A stretch of DNA of 64,000 nt from Vigna angularis (Eukaryota > Streptophyta > Magnoliopsida > Fabales > Fabaceae). Location of the stretch: NCBI RefSeq assembly GCF_016808095.1, contig NC_068979.1:11183001-11247000 (forward strand), written 5' to 3'. A model generated the notes under the pieces. That model was not told the DNA's origin and ran no database searches. It was given only the letters and a program-made list of their open reading frames with translations. Positions 1-13,429 of this stretch are shown in pieces. The position numbers and the translations under genes are program-made. Positions within the stretch are counted from its first letter, which is position 1. Every line of letters begins with the position of its first letter.

Positions 1-2550
1 TGATATAAATTAATGTAATGTAATTTACTAACAATGTTATAAAATTTGGTAACAAGAATTTTAATGTTTTATAGATAATTTAACAAAAAGTAAATTTATT
101 ATAACTAATATTGTATTATAGGATTATATAGTTATATCTATATGATGGACTGTATATAGTTATTACTTGACTGGCCTAACAATCAAATTACCACAAGATT
201 TACACTAACATTAATTAGATTAAAGCAGATTAAAATTACTAGTAATTGAGTTGTGATTAGATAATTGATAAACTAAAATCTATTTCAAAAATTATAAATA
301 TATACTTAAAATAAAAAAATAGATAATTATATTTATTATACACTAATTAGTGTAATTAAAAAACTACTTTAACATTAAAATATCTAACTTAACTGAACAT
401 TCAAAGCAAACAATGATAAAAACTGAAATTTATACATAAAAATATATAATATAATAAAACAGACAACTTCAACCTCAAACCTAAAATACAAATAATCTTT
501 CTCAGATCCACACCTTCGTATAATTACAAATCCGCTTACGGGAATATCACTCGTTCATCAATAATAAACATATTGAAACAAACACAGCGTAAGTGGCAAC
601 TGAAATTAAGATTTTCTCAAAATGGTGCTTATTATAAGCTTGCACATGCTATTGTCATGTTCAGAAAAATGAAAAATAAAAAAATTGAATAATTAAAAAA
701 ATAATAATATTTTAACAACATATTTTTTCCACAATATTTTAACATCATTTATCTGTAACATGATTGGTCTAAAATTATTTTACAATCAATAATAATAATC
801 ATAAACATCAACCTAGACCAATAATATAATGACACGTAAATAATGTTAGAATATTATCAAAAAATTATTCTCAAATCGTTATCTAATTAATTAAAATTGG
901 TTTTTCAGTGTTTGAAATAAATTGATACCGGTGGTGATGGTTGTTGATAGAAGGATAGAAGGGAGAGTGTCATCATCACATCAACCACAACACCGCTTCA
1001 TACCCTAAAACAACTTACAGAAAAAAAGCACCTAACAGTTGCAATTATGACTTTTGGTAATTGTTGTTATTGAAATATTGCCATAGCTTTCTTCTTTAAA
1101 CTCTCTCCATATTTTTGCACATGTTCACATGTTTGTCAAATTAGTAAAAACAAAACTTTTTTTGCTGCTTCTACGTCTTTAACATTTCCTTTTAGGTTAA
1201 TTTTAAATTTTAAATTTCAAGAGCTTTAAAACCTACCAAGCTCAATTTAGAATCTTCATAAATGAAACATCATTAGTCACATCAATGTTGTTTTAAACTG
1301 CATCAATTTTGTGGTAGAGAAAAAATAAATTCAAGATAAGGAAAAATAGACTGTTTTCTGAAACAAAAATGAACAAAAAAATGGTTTTATTTACTATTAA
1401 TATTTTTTTATCAATTTTAATTATTCATTATTAAAATAAGAAATAGTTACGTGATCAATTATGCAACCCATGATAAATTATGAGAATATTTTCAGTTGTG
1501 AAAATAATAAAATTATAATTTATGAACCAAAAAATTTAAGGGACAAAATCTATTTATTCTTACCACTCTTATAGTTATTATATAAACTGAATATCATCTT
1601 TTCAAACACAAAAAAAAAATTGGCATTATTTATTTCTCAATCACAAAAATTCTTGTTAAGAATATAAAGTAAGATGATATTTTTCATAATTATAATTTTT
1701 TTTATAAATAACGGATCTCAGTAAACCATGTTATTAGAAAAACACAGTGACTACGACTTTCAAATTTATTATACGAACTTTTAACTATTATTATAAGTTA
1801 CTTTTTCTCTCTTATACTCTTTATTTAAACTTTAATACATTACAACATATAATAAAAATATTACTTCAAAGTATACCAAGTTTAATGAGTTACACAACTA
1901 AAATTTAATACAAAACACAGTCACCTGAGTAAATTTTTGCTACTTACAATAAAACCAATTTTACTAAAATACTAATCCAGTAAATATACTACAATCACGT
2001 GAGTAAATACAGGATTTAAGAAAGTAATTAGATTTTACATTTTAGTTTTTCTGGACAAACCAGATCATATTATATATATATATACTTGAACACTAAAAAA
2101 ATAAATCATAATAAAGATATATATATTCCTGTAATGCACAATAGATAATTAATAATTAATTACAACTAATTTTCTTGGTTTTAGATTTCAATAATGTCTC
2201 GCTTAGCTGTCGACACTCACACAGTGAGACGCACAAATTAATTCCAATTCCTAATCCCACTACACTGTATCCATCACTGTACCTGCGTAAATTAGTGTCC
2301 AACCTCACTAGCAAAATGACCATAACCCCCAATACAAACAAAATTACAACCGTATTTCATCTGGGATAAATATGTAATCTCCCTTATGAAAAAAATCACA
2401 TGGGACCCACTTCCCTTTTCATCATGTCCTCTTCAAACAGTAATACTAATTAACTCTCTAATTAACATTAAACTGGTCTGGTGGAGACTATTAGAAGGAA
2501 AGAACGAGAAGAGGACGCCACCTTCGTTCAAAAATGGAGAAAGTGTCACG
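1..2550. other. AT-rich upstream intergenic DNA, no gene seen
   Basis: No open frame resembling a protein family and no RNA gene could be seen here on either strand. The stretch is strongly AT-rich with short homopolymer and AT runs, for example near 2071-2085. It probably holds distal upstream sequence of the EDR2 gene. Confidence 0.6.
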
Positions 2551-2559
2551 GCGCCATCT

Positions 2560-2720
2560 CGCATTTAACCCACACGGCCCAATTCAAACACGCCACGTGG
2601 CAAGTGCTGCTCGCGGTCACAGCCTTTTCTTTTCTTACGTGGGATCTCACACTTGCGCTAATTAGAATACAACAGAATCTCTTCTTCAAATTCTCTCTCT
2701 TTCTTCTCTCTCAACACAGT
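2560..2720 (+). promoter_or_regulatory. EDR2 promoter region: G-box, site II-like and CT-rich leader
   Basis: A perfect 10-bp G-box palindrome, GCCACGTGGC, lies at 2592-2601. An ACGTGG core follows near 2636, and a GGCCCA (site II-type) motif lies at about 2574-2580. A pyrimidine-rich tract of TCTCT units (about 2678-2722) precedes the leader, as in many plant TATA-less promoters. The coding start is at 3070, so a leader of about 350 nt is inferred. G-boxes bind bZIP and bHLH factors in light and ABA responses. That regulation is inference here. Confidence 0.5.
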
Positions 2721-3069
2721 TCCCCTGTACGTCGTCGTTTCACCGATCTCATCCACGCCGATCTCGGTCCAACCAAGTCCAAGAAGGAGGTGGAAGGTTC
2801 TGGCAATCGATGGAGAGTAAACTCCACTAGTGCCAATGCGGAATTCGAGTACCAAATCATAAGTTCTTCCCTGTTCTGCGAAAGTTGAGTGAAGTGGCCG
2901 GTTCCACGATCCTCTGTCTCCGGTCGTCAGTGATGGGTCGTCGGACCGCGTAGGAGCTCGCAATTGATCTTGCCGAAGCAGAGATTCTCAGTCTCCTGCT
3001 TCCGGCTGGAACCGCGTCAGTTTTTTTGTTCTCCGAATTTGGAATTTGAAATTCTCTTTGGACGAAAGG

Positions 3070-6000
3070 ATGTCGTCTAAGGTTGTGTACGAAGGGTGGA
3101 TGGTGCGGTACGGCCGGCGGAAGATCGGGAGATCGTTCATTCACATGAGGTACTTCGTGTTGGAGTCGCGGCTGCTCGCCTATTACAAGAGGAAACCGCA
3201 GGATAATCAGGTGGTTCTATTGCTTTTCTTTTTTTGTGTGTGTGGAATTTCTCTTCTTTGGTTTCCTTTGCGTTTCGGAGAATTAAACCGATTGTTATTC
3301 TTTTTTGCTTGAATTTGTTTTGCTTGTTGAAGTTTCCACTCTCCGAGAAATACCTTTAGGGGTATTCTATGGAAAAGGATAGGGAATTTGCGAGATTGCT
3401 TTTTTACTTTTACAATTTTTTTATGCTTCCTAAACTTTTTTTTGTTTTTTGGTTTTGGTTCTTTATCTTTTACTTTGTGGGAGTAGGGCAGTGTGTTGGA
3501 TAGTGGATGCTGCTGAAAATCTTGACGAGATGAACTTGTTTTTATGCTTTTGGTAGGTCCCAATTAAAACACTGCTAATTGACGGCAACTGCAGAGTGGA
3601 GGATAGAGGCTTGAAGACTCATCATGGACATGTGAGTTCTCCAATCAAACATGGACACTAGCACATACACAATTATTTATTTGTTGGTTCCTCTGCTTGC
3701 TGCGTGAGCCTACTGGTCTTGAAATTATCCTTGACACGATCTATACTATGCTTGGTTTGCATGTGTCAATTTTTTAATCCGGATTATTGGAATTGAATAT
3801 GGGAATGGAGGGCAACTAAGCAGGTGAAACGAGGAGATGTTCTGGAATGATTTATGGTGTGTGATGTAAAGAAGGATCTTTCAACTATACCAATGGTTTT
3901 TAATGAAACAAAGGAAAAACAAACGGGCCTCAGTCTTTTGACAAGTAATGCTAGGACTTCACACTTTTATGCACATAAAAATTAACACCCCTTTATGTAC
4001 TGTTAAATATACTCATGGAGCCTGGGTTGGGTCCTGTATTGTCCAAGATAGATTAGTATTTTTATTTTCTTTTTAGCTTAAGGAAGAAATTTGTCACAAG
4101 AAAATAACTCTAAAGTAAGAGGATAGGGTATCATTCTTCAACGTGTTCACAAAAGAAGAAAGAATTCTAAAGTTGGGAGGAAAACATGCAAAAACTTTGC
4201 AATCTCTCTCCTTGTCTAAAAGAGAAATCTCCTGATCAGATGTATATTCTGATCATCAAGTAAGAGCTGTGATATAATCCTCTCCATTGTTGTCAATCTT
4301 GTAAGTTAACTCATGGATTTGCCAGAGTTTACATTTAAACCCATTTTTTTTATTAATCCTGTCCATAAGTTAGCACAATCGTTCAGATTCAAATCAAACC
4401 TTTCAAGCGGAGTTGTGCACTAGAATGAGAGGTATGTGTGTTCACCTGGTGCACGGACCAGTAACCAATAACCAGGTTATTTTTAGCCATAGTGTAAAGT
4501 AGTCAGAAATTCCTCTTTTAATGAATAATTTCTGAAGAGGTAAGGACATGTCAAGAATTTTGATAGCATGTTTTTTCTCCTTTTTAATGAAAAGTTCAAT
4601 AAAACAAATTGACCATTGATATTATTTTGAAAGTAGCATATACTGACTTTTGGTAGTTGTATTTGTAGTTAGAATATTGACAATGATTTTGTTCTCTCTA
4701 TTTGTCCTCAACCATTTACTTCATTTTGTGCAGATGGTTTATGTTTTGTCGGTTTACAACAAGAAAGAAAAGAACCATCGAATTATGGTTAGTGGATTTT
4801 CCTCATTCATAGATCCAGCATATATTTGTTCCCTTTTATCCATAATTGCCAATTTGCCTTTTCGTACTAATATTATTATTATTATTATAATTTTGCTTTT
4901 GCTAAGTCTCGTGTTTACTGCAGATGGCAGCATTTAACATCCAAGAGGCCCTAATTTGGAAGGAAAAAATAGAGTATGTTATTGATCAGGTCTGTTTCAA
5001 GAAGTTGCACAACGTTCATTAATTGTGGATTGATATCCATGTTCCTAAATTTTTTGTTAAAGTTTATCTCTCCCTGATGTACATTGACTTGAAATATGAA
5101 AAACACTTACTTGTACAAAGATAAAATGATGCATTGCAATTTAACTTGGTGAGTCCATCCTAGAAGGACATGCTTTTTGGTTGTGCAAGTTGATGCTATT
5201 GAACTTTGATACATGCAGCACCAGGGAGCTCAACCATCAAATGGCAACAAATATATTTCTTTTGAGTACAAATCTGGGATGGACAATGGAAAGACAGCTT
5301 CTTCCTCAGATCGTGAAAGCCAGTAAGCAGTTTTGTGCTTTGCTTTTTTTCCTCATACTGTTTCATATGTTGTTAAATTATGTCTGTCTTCCTTCAAATT
5401 GTGTCCAATGTCAATTTTTCTGGATTGTCTACTGAAATAATCTATTGAAACATACTGGAATACGATTTAGTATTTTCAGCCACTTTTGTTTCACTGCTTA
5501 GCAAATAGCACCTGTGTAGATAATTATTGCCTGGTACCAATGTTTTTGTGCATATCTTCCTATACATTCATAACATCCAATATATTTTTTGGATCACCAG
5601 GTTCAGTGCTCAGGAGGATGAAGATGATACTCATCCTAATTTGTTAAGAAGGACAACAATTGGAAATGGTCTACTTTATATCCTTACTGCTTTGTGGGTT
5701 TGTAATTAGTCTGCCCAGTCTATATTTAAACTTTTCCTTTCTTGAGATGCAGGCCCTCCTGAATCAGTTTTTGACTGGACACGGGAAATAGACTCGGATT
5801 TGTCAAATCAGAATATCAACAACCAAGCATTCTCAAGAAAACATTGGCGTCTTTTACAATGTCAAGATGGTTTGCTACATATAATTACATGAGAGCAATT
5901 TTCTATCTTGTTTACATAAAAGATTAAATATTCTAGTGTTAAATTATTGGATAAGTAGTAGTTGCATGAACTGACACTATTTTCTTTCTGAAATTCGCAG

Positions 6001-9000
6001 GACTTCGTATTTTTGAAGAACTCGTTGAAGTTGATTACCTTGTATGTTATTTCCTGTCTTTCTTTAATTTAATGGTATACTACATTCATGGAATTGTTTG
6101 GGAAACAATTATTTTCATTTGCTTCATGTAGCCAAGGAGCTGCAGTAGAGCTATGAAGGCAGTAGGTGTTGTGGAGGCGACTTGTGAAGAAATTTTTGAA
6201 CTTGTGATGAGCATGGATGGGACACGGTTTGAGTAGGTTTTCTGTAGAATTACCGCCAATTTTTGTGTTTCTGTGTAATAGTTGCTGTCATACATGATGG
6301 CAGATTGTTATTCATTGTTGTTTCTGGAGAAATATTATCGTGATGTATGAGAGAGCAATTAGGTTTGACAAGAAGTTGTGATGTCATCTAATACTACTTT
6401 AGATGGATTCAGTTTGGATAAACATATCAAAACCCATATATGATATGTATATGGGAAGAAAATAAAATGAATCAAGGAGTAAATAAATCAAAATTTTCTT
6501 TAATTTAAAATTAACTTAAGCAGCTAAAATTTTCGGAGGCTTTCTCATTTAATCTGCCCCTATAAACTTAACAATGTTTGAAATTCTTGTCTTAGAAAAG
6601 TCTTTATAGTAGGTTCTGCAATGAAAAAATTCCCATAAGCTAGAAATTAATCCCAACTGGGCCTTACTGTACCATGTCCTGGACATTGTAGTTAAAAGAA
6701 CCAGAACTTGTGCCCAAGGTTCTAAGGCAAGACTACAGCAGGGGTGAGCTATTCTTGGCACCTTAGGAGTGTCTTTCCTGTTAAGGATAGTTATTCCTCT
6801 AGACCTTATTTTCCTATAAAAAATAGTAAAGAAATCTGAAAGCAAAATTATCTAATTTAGTAACTTAGATGCTAAATGGGTTAAAGTTATCAGTGTTAAG
6901 AAAAATACTAGGGTAAACTGGTCAAGGAGGTGAATGAGGCATTGCTATGTTATAATGTGGCACTATTGGAGTTGAAAACTATTTACATTTTTTTGTGCTC
7001 TTCCTATGACGTGATTTTTTTCAGTTCAATTTTTGAGTGGTGGGAATTTAGAATGTTGAACTGAATAAGTTTAATGGACTAACAAATATATTATGAGTGG
7101 AAGTTTTTGGGAATATATTGGAGTAACACCTATATAGAAGATTATAGAAAATTGCCTAAGATGGCTTTTGGTTGTGAGGCAAAGAACTGAGAACCAACAG
7201 AGGTCATGGTGCAAAAGGTGGACCAAATGGTTGAGCACTACATTAAAATGGTAGAGGAAACAAATGAAAAGAATAGACAAAAAAATCATTGAAAATTTTA
7301 AATGAATTAATTGGGAGTTTGGTTTTCTTAGAGGTCAATATATGGCATATGATCCATATGGCTGACCTAACAAAGTGTTTTAACACTTGGTTATTAACTT
7401 GTTATTATATATGATGAACTGATAGTTTTATTAAAAAAAAAATTATTTGATGAAAATTGTGAACTACGGTGCAAATTTGTTTAGTTTTGGTTGCAAGGTA
7501 AGACGGGTAGTTAGTTTGGAACTTCTAATATGTTTTTCGTAGTTGATAACCATTGATGCTCTAAGATGTTTGACATTTTTGAGTCTTGAGTATGATAACA
7601 TAAACTGGGTTATAAAATCATTTGGAAACCTGACACGGTTCTGGACATCATCTTGTTCATTTCAGATGATGTTATAGTTATCACTTGAATGAAATTAAAA
7701 TATTCACTATAAACACAATTTTTTTTAGATATTCGATATTTTCCACAATTCTGCAGATAAATTTTGTTTGCTTCTTATCATTTGCATGTCTGCAGATGGG
7801 ATTGCAGTTTCCTACATGGTAGTTTAGTTGAGGAGGTGGATGGGCATACAGCAGTTCTTTATCATCGACTTCAGCTAGATTGGTTTCCAATGTATAGATA
7901 ATCTATCTTTTGTGTCATTTATAATTGTTTGTGGTTTATATTTGTTAAACTTGATCAAATAATTTCACATAAATCACTGATGAATGAAAATGTCTTTTTC
8001 TGAATAACCGATTTTTCTTGTATTGTGTTGTAAGTTTTCTGAATAAATTTTTTTATTTCTTGAACACGAAAGCCAATATTTAGGGCTCTCACTGCTTAAA
8101 TATGATTTTTTTTGTACATATGAAAGCATGATTTGAGACTCGATAAATAGTTAAAAAAGGGTTATTCATCTACCAAGTGAGTTGGCTAACTGTATTGACT
8201 GTCAATGCGTATTTATCATTGCAGGTTTGTGTGGCCCCGTGATCTTTGTTATGTACGATATTGGCGCCGAAATGATGATGGAAGTTATGGTAGGAATCTA
8301 CTTCTTTTGTTCTAAGTTTTTGGTACTGTTTATATCTCAAAGGATTTGCTAATGATGACACTTATTAAGGAAACAAAAGAGAGTTTGAAATAAAAATAAT
8401 ACTTAGTTATATTGGGAACTCAAACATGTAATACTTCTCTTTAAGTTATCAAACACATTTGATGGCCACTATTGACTATTTCTCAATTAATGCTCCTAAA
8501 GAACTCTTTACAGAACTTTGTGTTTATTACTTTTGGAAGTTTGCGTTGATGTTTCTTCTTCTTGCAGTTGTTTTATTTCGTTCTAGGGAGCATGAAAACT
8601 GCAGTCCACAGCCAGGGTGTGTTCGAGCACATATTGAGAGTAAGATTCAATTGCTTATAAACCTGACTCTGTCCTTCAAAGTTCAAAAGACTTGGATTCA
8701 TCTATATTTCAAAGGGTTTTGATGTCCTCAATTTATTATGGATTAGTTTATTCATATTATCTCTCTGGTGTTTTGCTAATAGTTTATTGTAAGGTCCTTG
8801 CCTCTTCTGATTTGTGAAAATCTGGATTTTTGTTAAAATCAGGAAGCTTTGATGCCTTTTTTTTTTTCTTTCTTTCTATTGAACCTGTATTATTTACGAT
8901 TTTCTGCTAAGGAGGATCGTTGTTTTAGCTCTTTTCCTTAGTAATAATACTTATTTTTTTTATGAAAAGAAGTAGGATCTTGCATGCATGCGAACACTCC

Positions 9001-12000
9001 CAATTTTAAATCCTAAAAGACAGCTGAACCGTGTTTGAAAATTTATTAATTTCAATAGAATATATTGTTCTTGTAAGCTGTTACGGTACCTTCAACAGAA
9101 TGGATAGAATCATAATATTTGATAAGGTAGCATTAACAAGTTGGAGAATATCATGGAAATTCTAGAACTTTTAGCATATTGAGGTTTCCCTCTTTTAATC
9201 AGTTGAGGTTTTCTGCCAGCTTAAAGTGATGATTGATCTTTATAAAAAAATTAATTTTATGTCATTTATCTATCATTATCATTATTATTCACTAGTTATC
9301 ATTAAAGAATTATTTTTTGTTTGTCATTGATGTGTCTCATGTAAGTTTTCTCTATATTTCTGTTATTTCCATTGAAATTTCTTAGGTCTAAAATCTGCTT
9401 TCTTCAGGTGGAGGATTTAATATTTCCCCCTTAAAACCTCGAAATGGAAGGCCAAGGACACAAGTCCAGCATCTTATGCAGATTGATTTGAAGGGATGGG
9501 GTGTGGGTTACCTGTCATCTTTTCAGCAGTATTGTGTCCGTCAAATGTTAAATAGTGTAGCTGGTGAGTTGATTTCCATTTATGCGGTTTACATATTTAG
9601 TACTGAATGATAATGCTCTCCCTTCTATCATCATGGTTTCTTTTATTTACCTTTCTCTCTATCGATTTAATAATTGAAAGTTTAGAGTGGAGATTGCCCC
9701 ATTTTGAATCTCTTTTTCATGGGATAACCTGTTGTACAATTAGTGTCAACATTCTTGTATTTTTTCTCTTTCTGCAGGTTTACGTGAATGGTTTGCCCAA
9801 TCAGATGAAAGAAACGCTCATCCAAGAATTCCTGTCATGGTTAACATGTCCTCAACATCTGTTTCTTCAAAGAAGAATCAGAAGCCAAATGATTTTTCTG
9901 TCAATCCTTCTTCTCTTGATCAAATGAATTCTGCAAGCAGAAACTCTGCCTTGATAGATGAATATTCTGATGATGAAGAAGATTTTCAAATAGCAGAATC
10001 TGAACAAGAGGTTGTATCTACTTTTTGCCTTATCTGTATACTTTGGAGGTTTGCTTCATAAATTTTAGCATTAATATTACTATTAAACTTTTCAGGCGTA
10101 CCAAATTGGTCTTGAGAATGATGTGAAAAGAACAGGTAATTGCTTGCAATACCCTATTCAATTTAACGGTATTACATACTTGTGCATGAAGCAATTCACC
10201 ATGATGACGCATGTTTGTCAGAAGCTCAATTAAATCTTTTCATGATGTTTTCCTAAACTGAAGCTTTGGAAGAAGAACCTGCAAATGAAATCGACTTATC
10301 TTCCTTTTCGGGAAATTTGCGCCGGGATGACCGAGATAATGCTCGGGACTGCTGGAAAATTTCTGATGGAAATAACTTTAGAGTCAGAAGCAAGCATTTT
10401 TGTTATGACAAGTCGAAGGTATTCATTCTCCTTTTTCTTTTACACTTTCTGAACAAAGTTTATCATTGTCTGCGTGTTCATATTCCCTTGTGGTGATCTT
10501 TAAAGGTTCCTGCTGGCAAGCATATGCTGGATCTTGTTGCTGTAGATTGGTTTAAGGACTCAAAAAGGATGGACCATGTGGCTAGGCGTCATGGTTGTGC
10601 AGCCCAAGTGAGTAATTTAACTTTTTGTTTCTTGATGAAGATTAATGGTAGGTGGTTGAAGCTGGGAATTTTATTACAGAAAACAGGGCTAAACTCTATT
10701 ACACAGATGATAGGTCTATCACAAGATAGACTCAACTAAAGAGGAAACAAAAATAAGCCACTGTGATGGTTGTAGAACTTTTAGGATCTTCAAGCCTTCC
10801 TATCCGAAAGGTCCAGAAGTCATTTAGTTACTGAATCCCCTATCTTATCTTTGCTTCGCATAGGATGAGAAACTAACAATACCGTCTCCCAAAAGATCCA
10901 TTTTGTCTTCTAGGTGGAGGTCATTATAAGTATCGTGTATCAACTGAAAGCTATACCGGGTTCCCTTTGTTTGAAGCACAATAGCCAAGTTATAATTGAA
11001 GCATAATAATTTGATTATTTTCCATCATATATGTCTCCTACCAAATCAGCTGTGAGTAGGTTTGTTACTTTACCCCGGCGTGTGAAGTAAACATGTCACA
11101 TGATTGATTTTTCTTACTTAGATATTTGATGGAGTTTATATTTATGGGAAAATTAAGTTACGCTTTCTCAAGGTTTGTGCTTATTATACCACATATCCAT
11201 CTTATTTGGGACAAAATACCAACCCCTGTTAATTGAAACGGGTCATGATGATGTTTGAAAATAATAAAATTTCATGTAAACTTAGGTATGTAATGTTAAA
11301 TGAAGACGGAGCAGCCCCCCCCACCCCATCTTTTAAATTATTGAGTAAACACCTTACTGAAGAAGAAGACAGGCCCAAAACCAACCCACACACTTGTAAC
11401 TGAACCACAAACTAAGGAGGATAATATCTTTACTTAAATGGGAGTGTTATCAAGAGAATATCTTTACTGAATTTGATTTTCCTTTTTACTATTTATTTAC
11501 GATGTTGGGAGGTTGTTGCATGCCTTTTTTAGGGTTTTGCTGATTATGGTCGTAATCTTTTTGTTTCTGTGTAGGTAGCTTCAGAAAAAGGATTTTTCTC
11601 CATTGTCATTAATCTTCAAGTGAGTTCTTCTGTTCATATGACTGGGTCAACTTTAAACTTCAAAAGTTTAGAGTCAGAAGAAAATGAATGCTTGCTGTTT
11701 GGTTGTAGGTGCCTGCATCAACACACTATAGTATGGTTTTTTATTTTGTGACAAAGGAGTTAGTTTCTGGATCCCTGTTGCATCGCTTTGTTGATGGTGA
11801 TGATGAGTTTCGAAACAGCAGGTTTAAGCTTATACCATCAGTCCCTAAGGTATTTACTGAAAATTTTCGTCATTATAATTTAGGAAACTATCACTGCCTT
11901 TATATGATGTATAGATACTATACAAATATCGACATGTATCTTATTCATTTTATATTGAAAAATTTAGGATACGACATGTATATGATGCAACAATTCATTT

Positions 12001-13393
12001 TATATTGAAAAATATATAAAATGAAAAATATATGATGCTATTGTAATTTGTTATAAATCATACCACAATTAAAAAATCATTACTGAATATTATCCAAATT
12101 AAATATGCTAAATATATTAAACTCAATTGTATATATAAACTAGAAATGACAAATTATAGTTTTAAACATGGTTAAATGTTTACTTTTATAGTTTTTAAGA
12201 TTTTTTAAACTGTTAAAGGTACTTAATTTTCTGATATTGATATTTTAAAATTCAGTTTATACCTTATTTAAAACTATTTTTATTTACTGATATTATTATT
12301 TGAAAATTTGGTTTAGAAACCATTTACTTGTTATCGGTGCATCAGAGCTGCCTTTACTTGTTAATTTTATAATTTGTAGCTGTATCATTCTTTTGTAGTT
12401 ATGTCTTAATATGGGTATGGTCATCTTTTGTTTTTTGTGAGTGTGGTGGCTGCAAGAGACACCTTAAACTATGTACCATATGTAATTTGTTCTAAACAAT
12501 GTATACAATAACGAAAGCCTAATCCCACTAGGCGAGGCTGGATACATAGATTACATGATGCTATTTGGATTGGTTGTAGATTAAAGCTTTTTGAGATACC
12601 ATTTACTATAAGAATCTTCTTAATGACTTAGAATGCATCTCACAACAACCAATCCTTTTTCCATCTAGATTGGGTTTAGCTACATAAATTAAGTGATTTG
12701 ATACTGTTGTTTGTTACTTGTGTATAGACAAATCATCATCCAATATATCCTTTTAAATTGTTTGGCTTATAGTTTTTCATGGTCTTCCTTTGCCTATAGT
12801 ATTGTGTTACCCTTCATTTAGTTAATAAAATGGAAAAATAAGAGTAACAGAACTGATGTCGTAGTGACATACTGGAACAAGATACACGAATTTCGTGGCT
12901 GCATATTCACAATGCGTTACATAAGTAAGCAATAGTCTATAATTTTATTTTTAAATGTTCTTTTTCCTTCATATTTTACCAACTTCTTCAATGGGGGATT
13001 CAGCCTGCACATAGCATAAATGTAAAAAAAATTGGCTCAAATATGTAGACTGACTGAATTAATCAAATTTCGCCAACTTTTATCAGATGCGTCTTCGTGT
13101 ACCTAGACATGAGTTAAACTGTGGGTTTAAAACTAAGGTTGCAAGCACTGTCGTGCAAGTAGAGTTTCCTGATTATGCTTATTAACTCTATTCCTTGTTT
13201 AGGACCGGATTGTAGAGCAATTTGGACTGGTTTATATATACATATTTTAGGATTGCATTGGATCTTATCATGAACACAATTCTCAGATATGATCGTATGA
13301 CAAGATTTAAATTTTTAGTTCCCTTTGTTTTGTTGCTTCGTGCAATGGCTGATATGCTTAGCTAGTCATCACTTAATTCTAAGGTTTTGTTTG

Positions 13394-13429
<36 letters not shown>

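Noticed and set aside
4650..4937. 95-codon frame in the EDR2 gene
   Set aside because: It is read-through of EDR2 exon 3 into intron sequence. Splice sites at 4733/4734 and 4787/4788 restore the known protein.
12480..12690. CCCACTAGGCGAGGCTGG motif in EDR2 intron 19, resembling a dispersed plant repeat
   Set aside because: I could not define ends, orientation or a second copy in the window, so it is not reported as an element.
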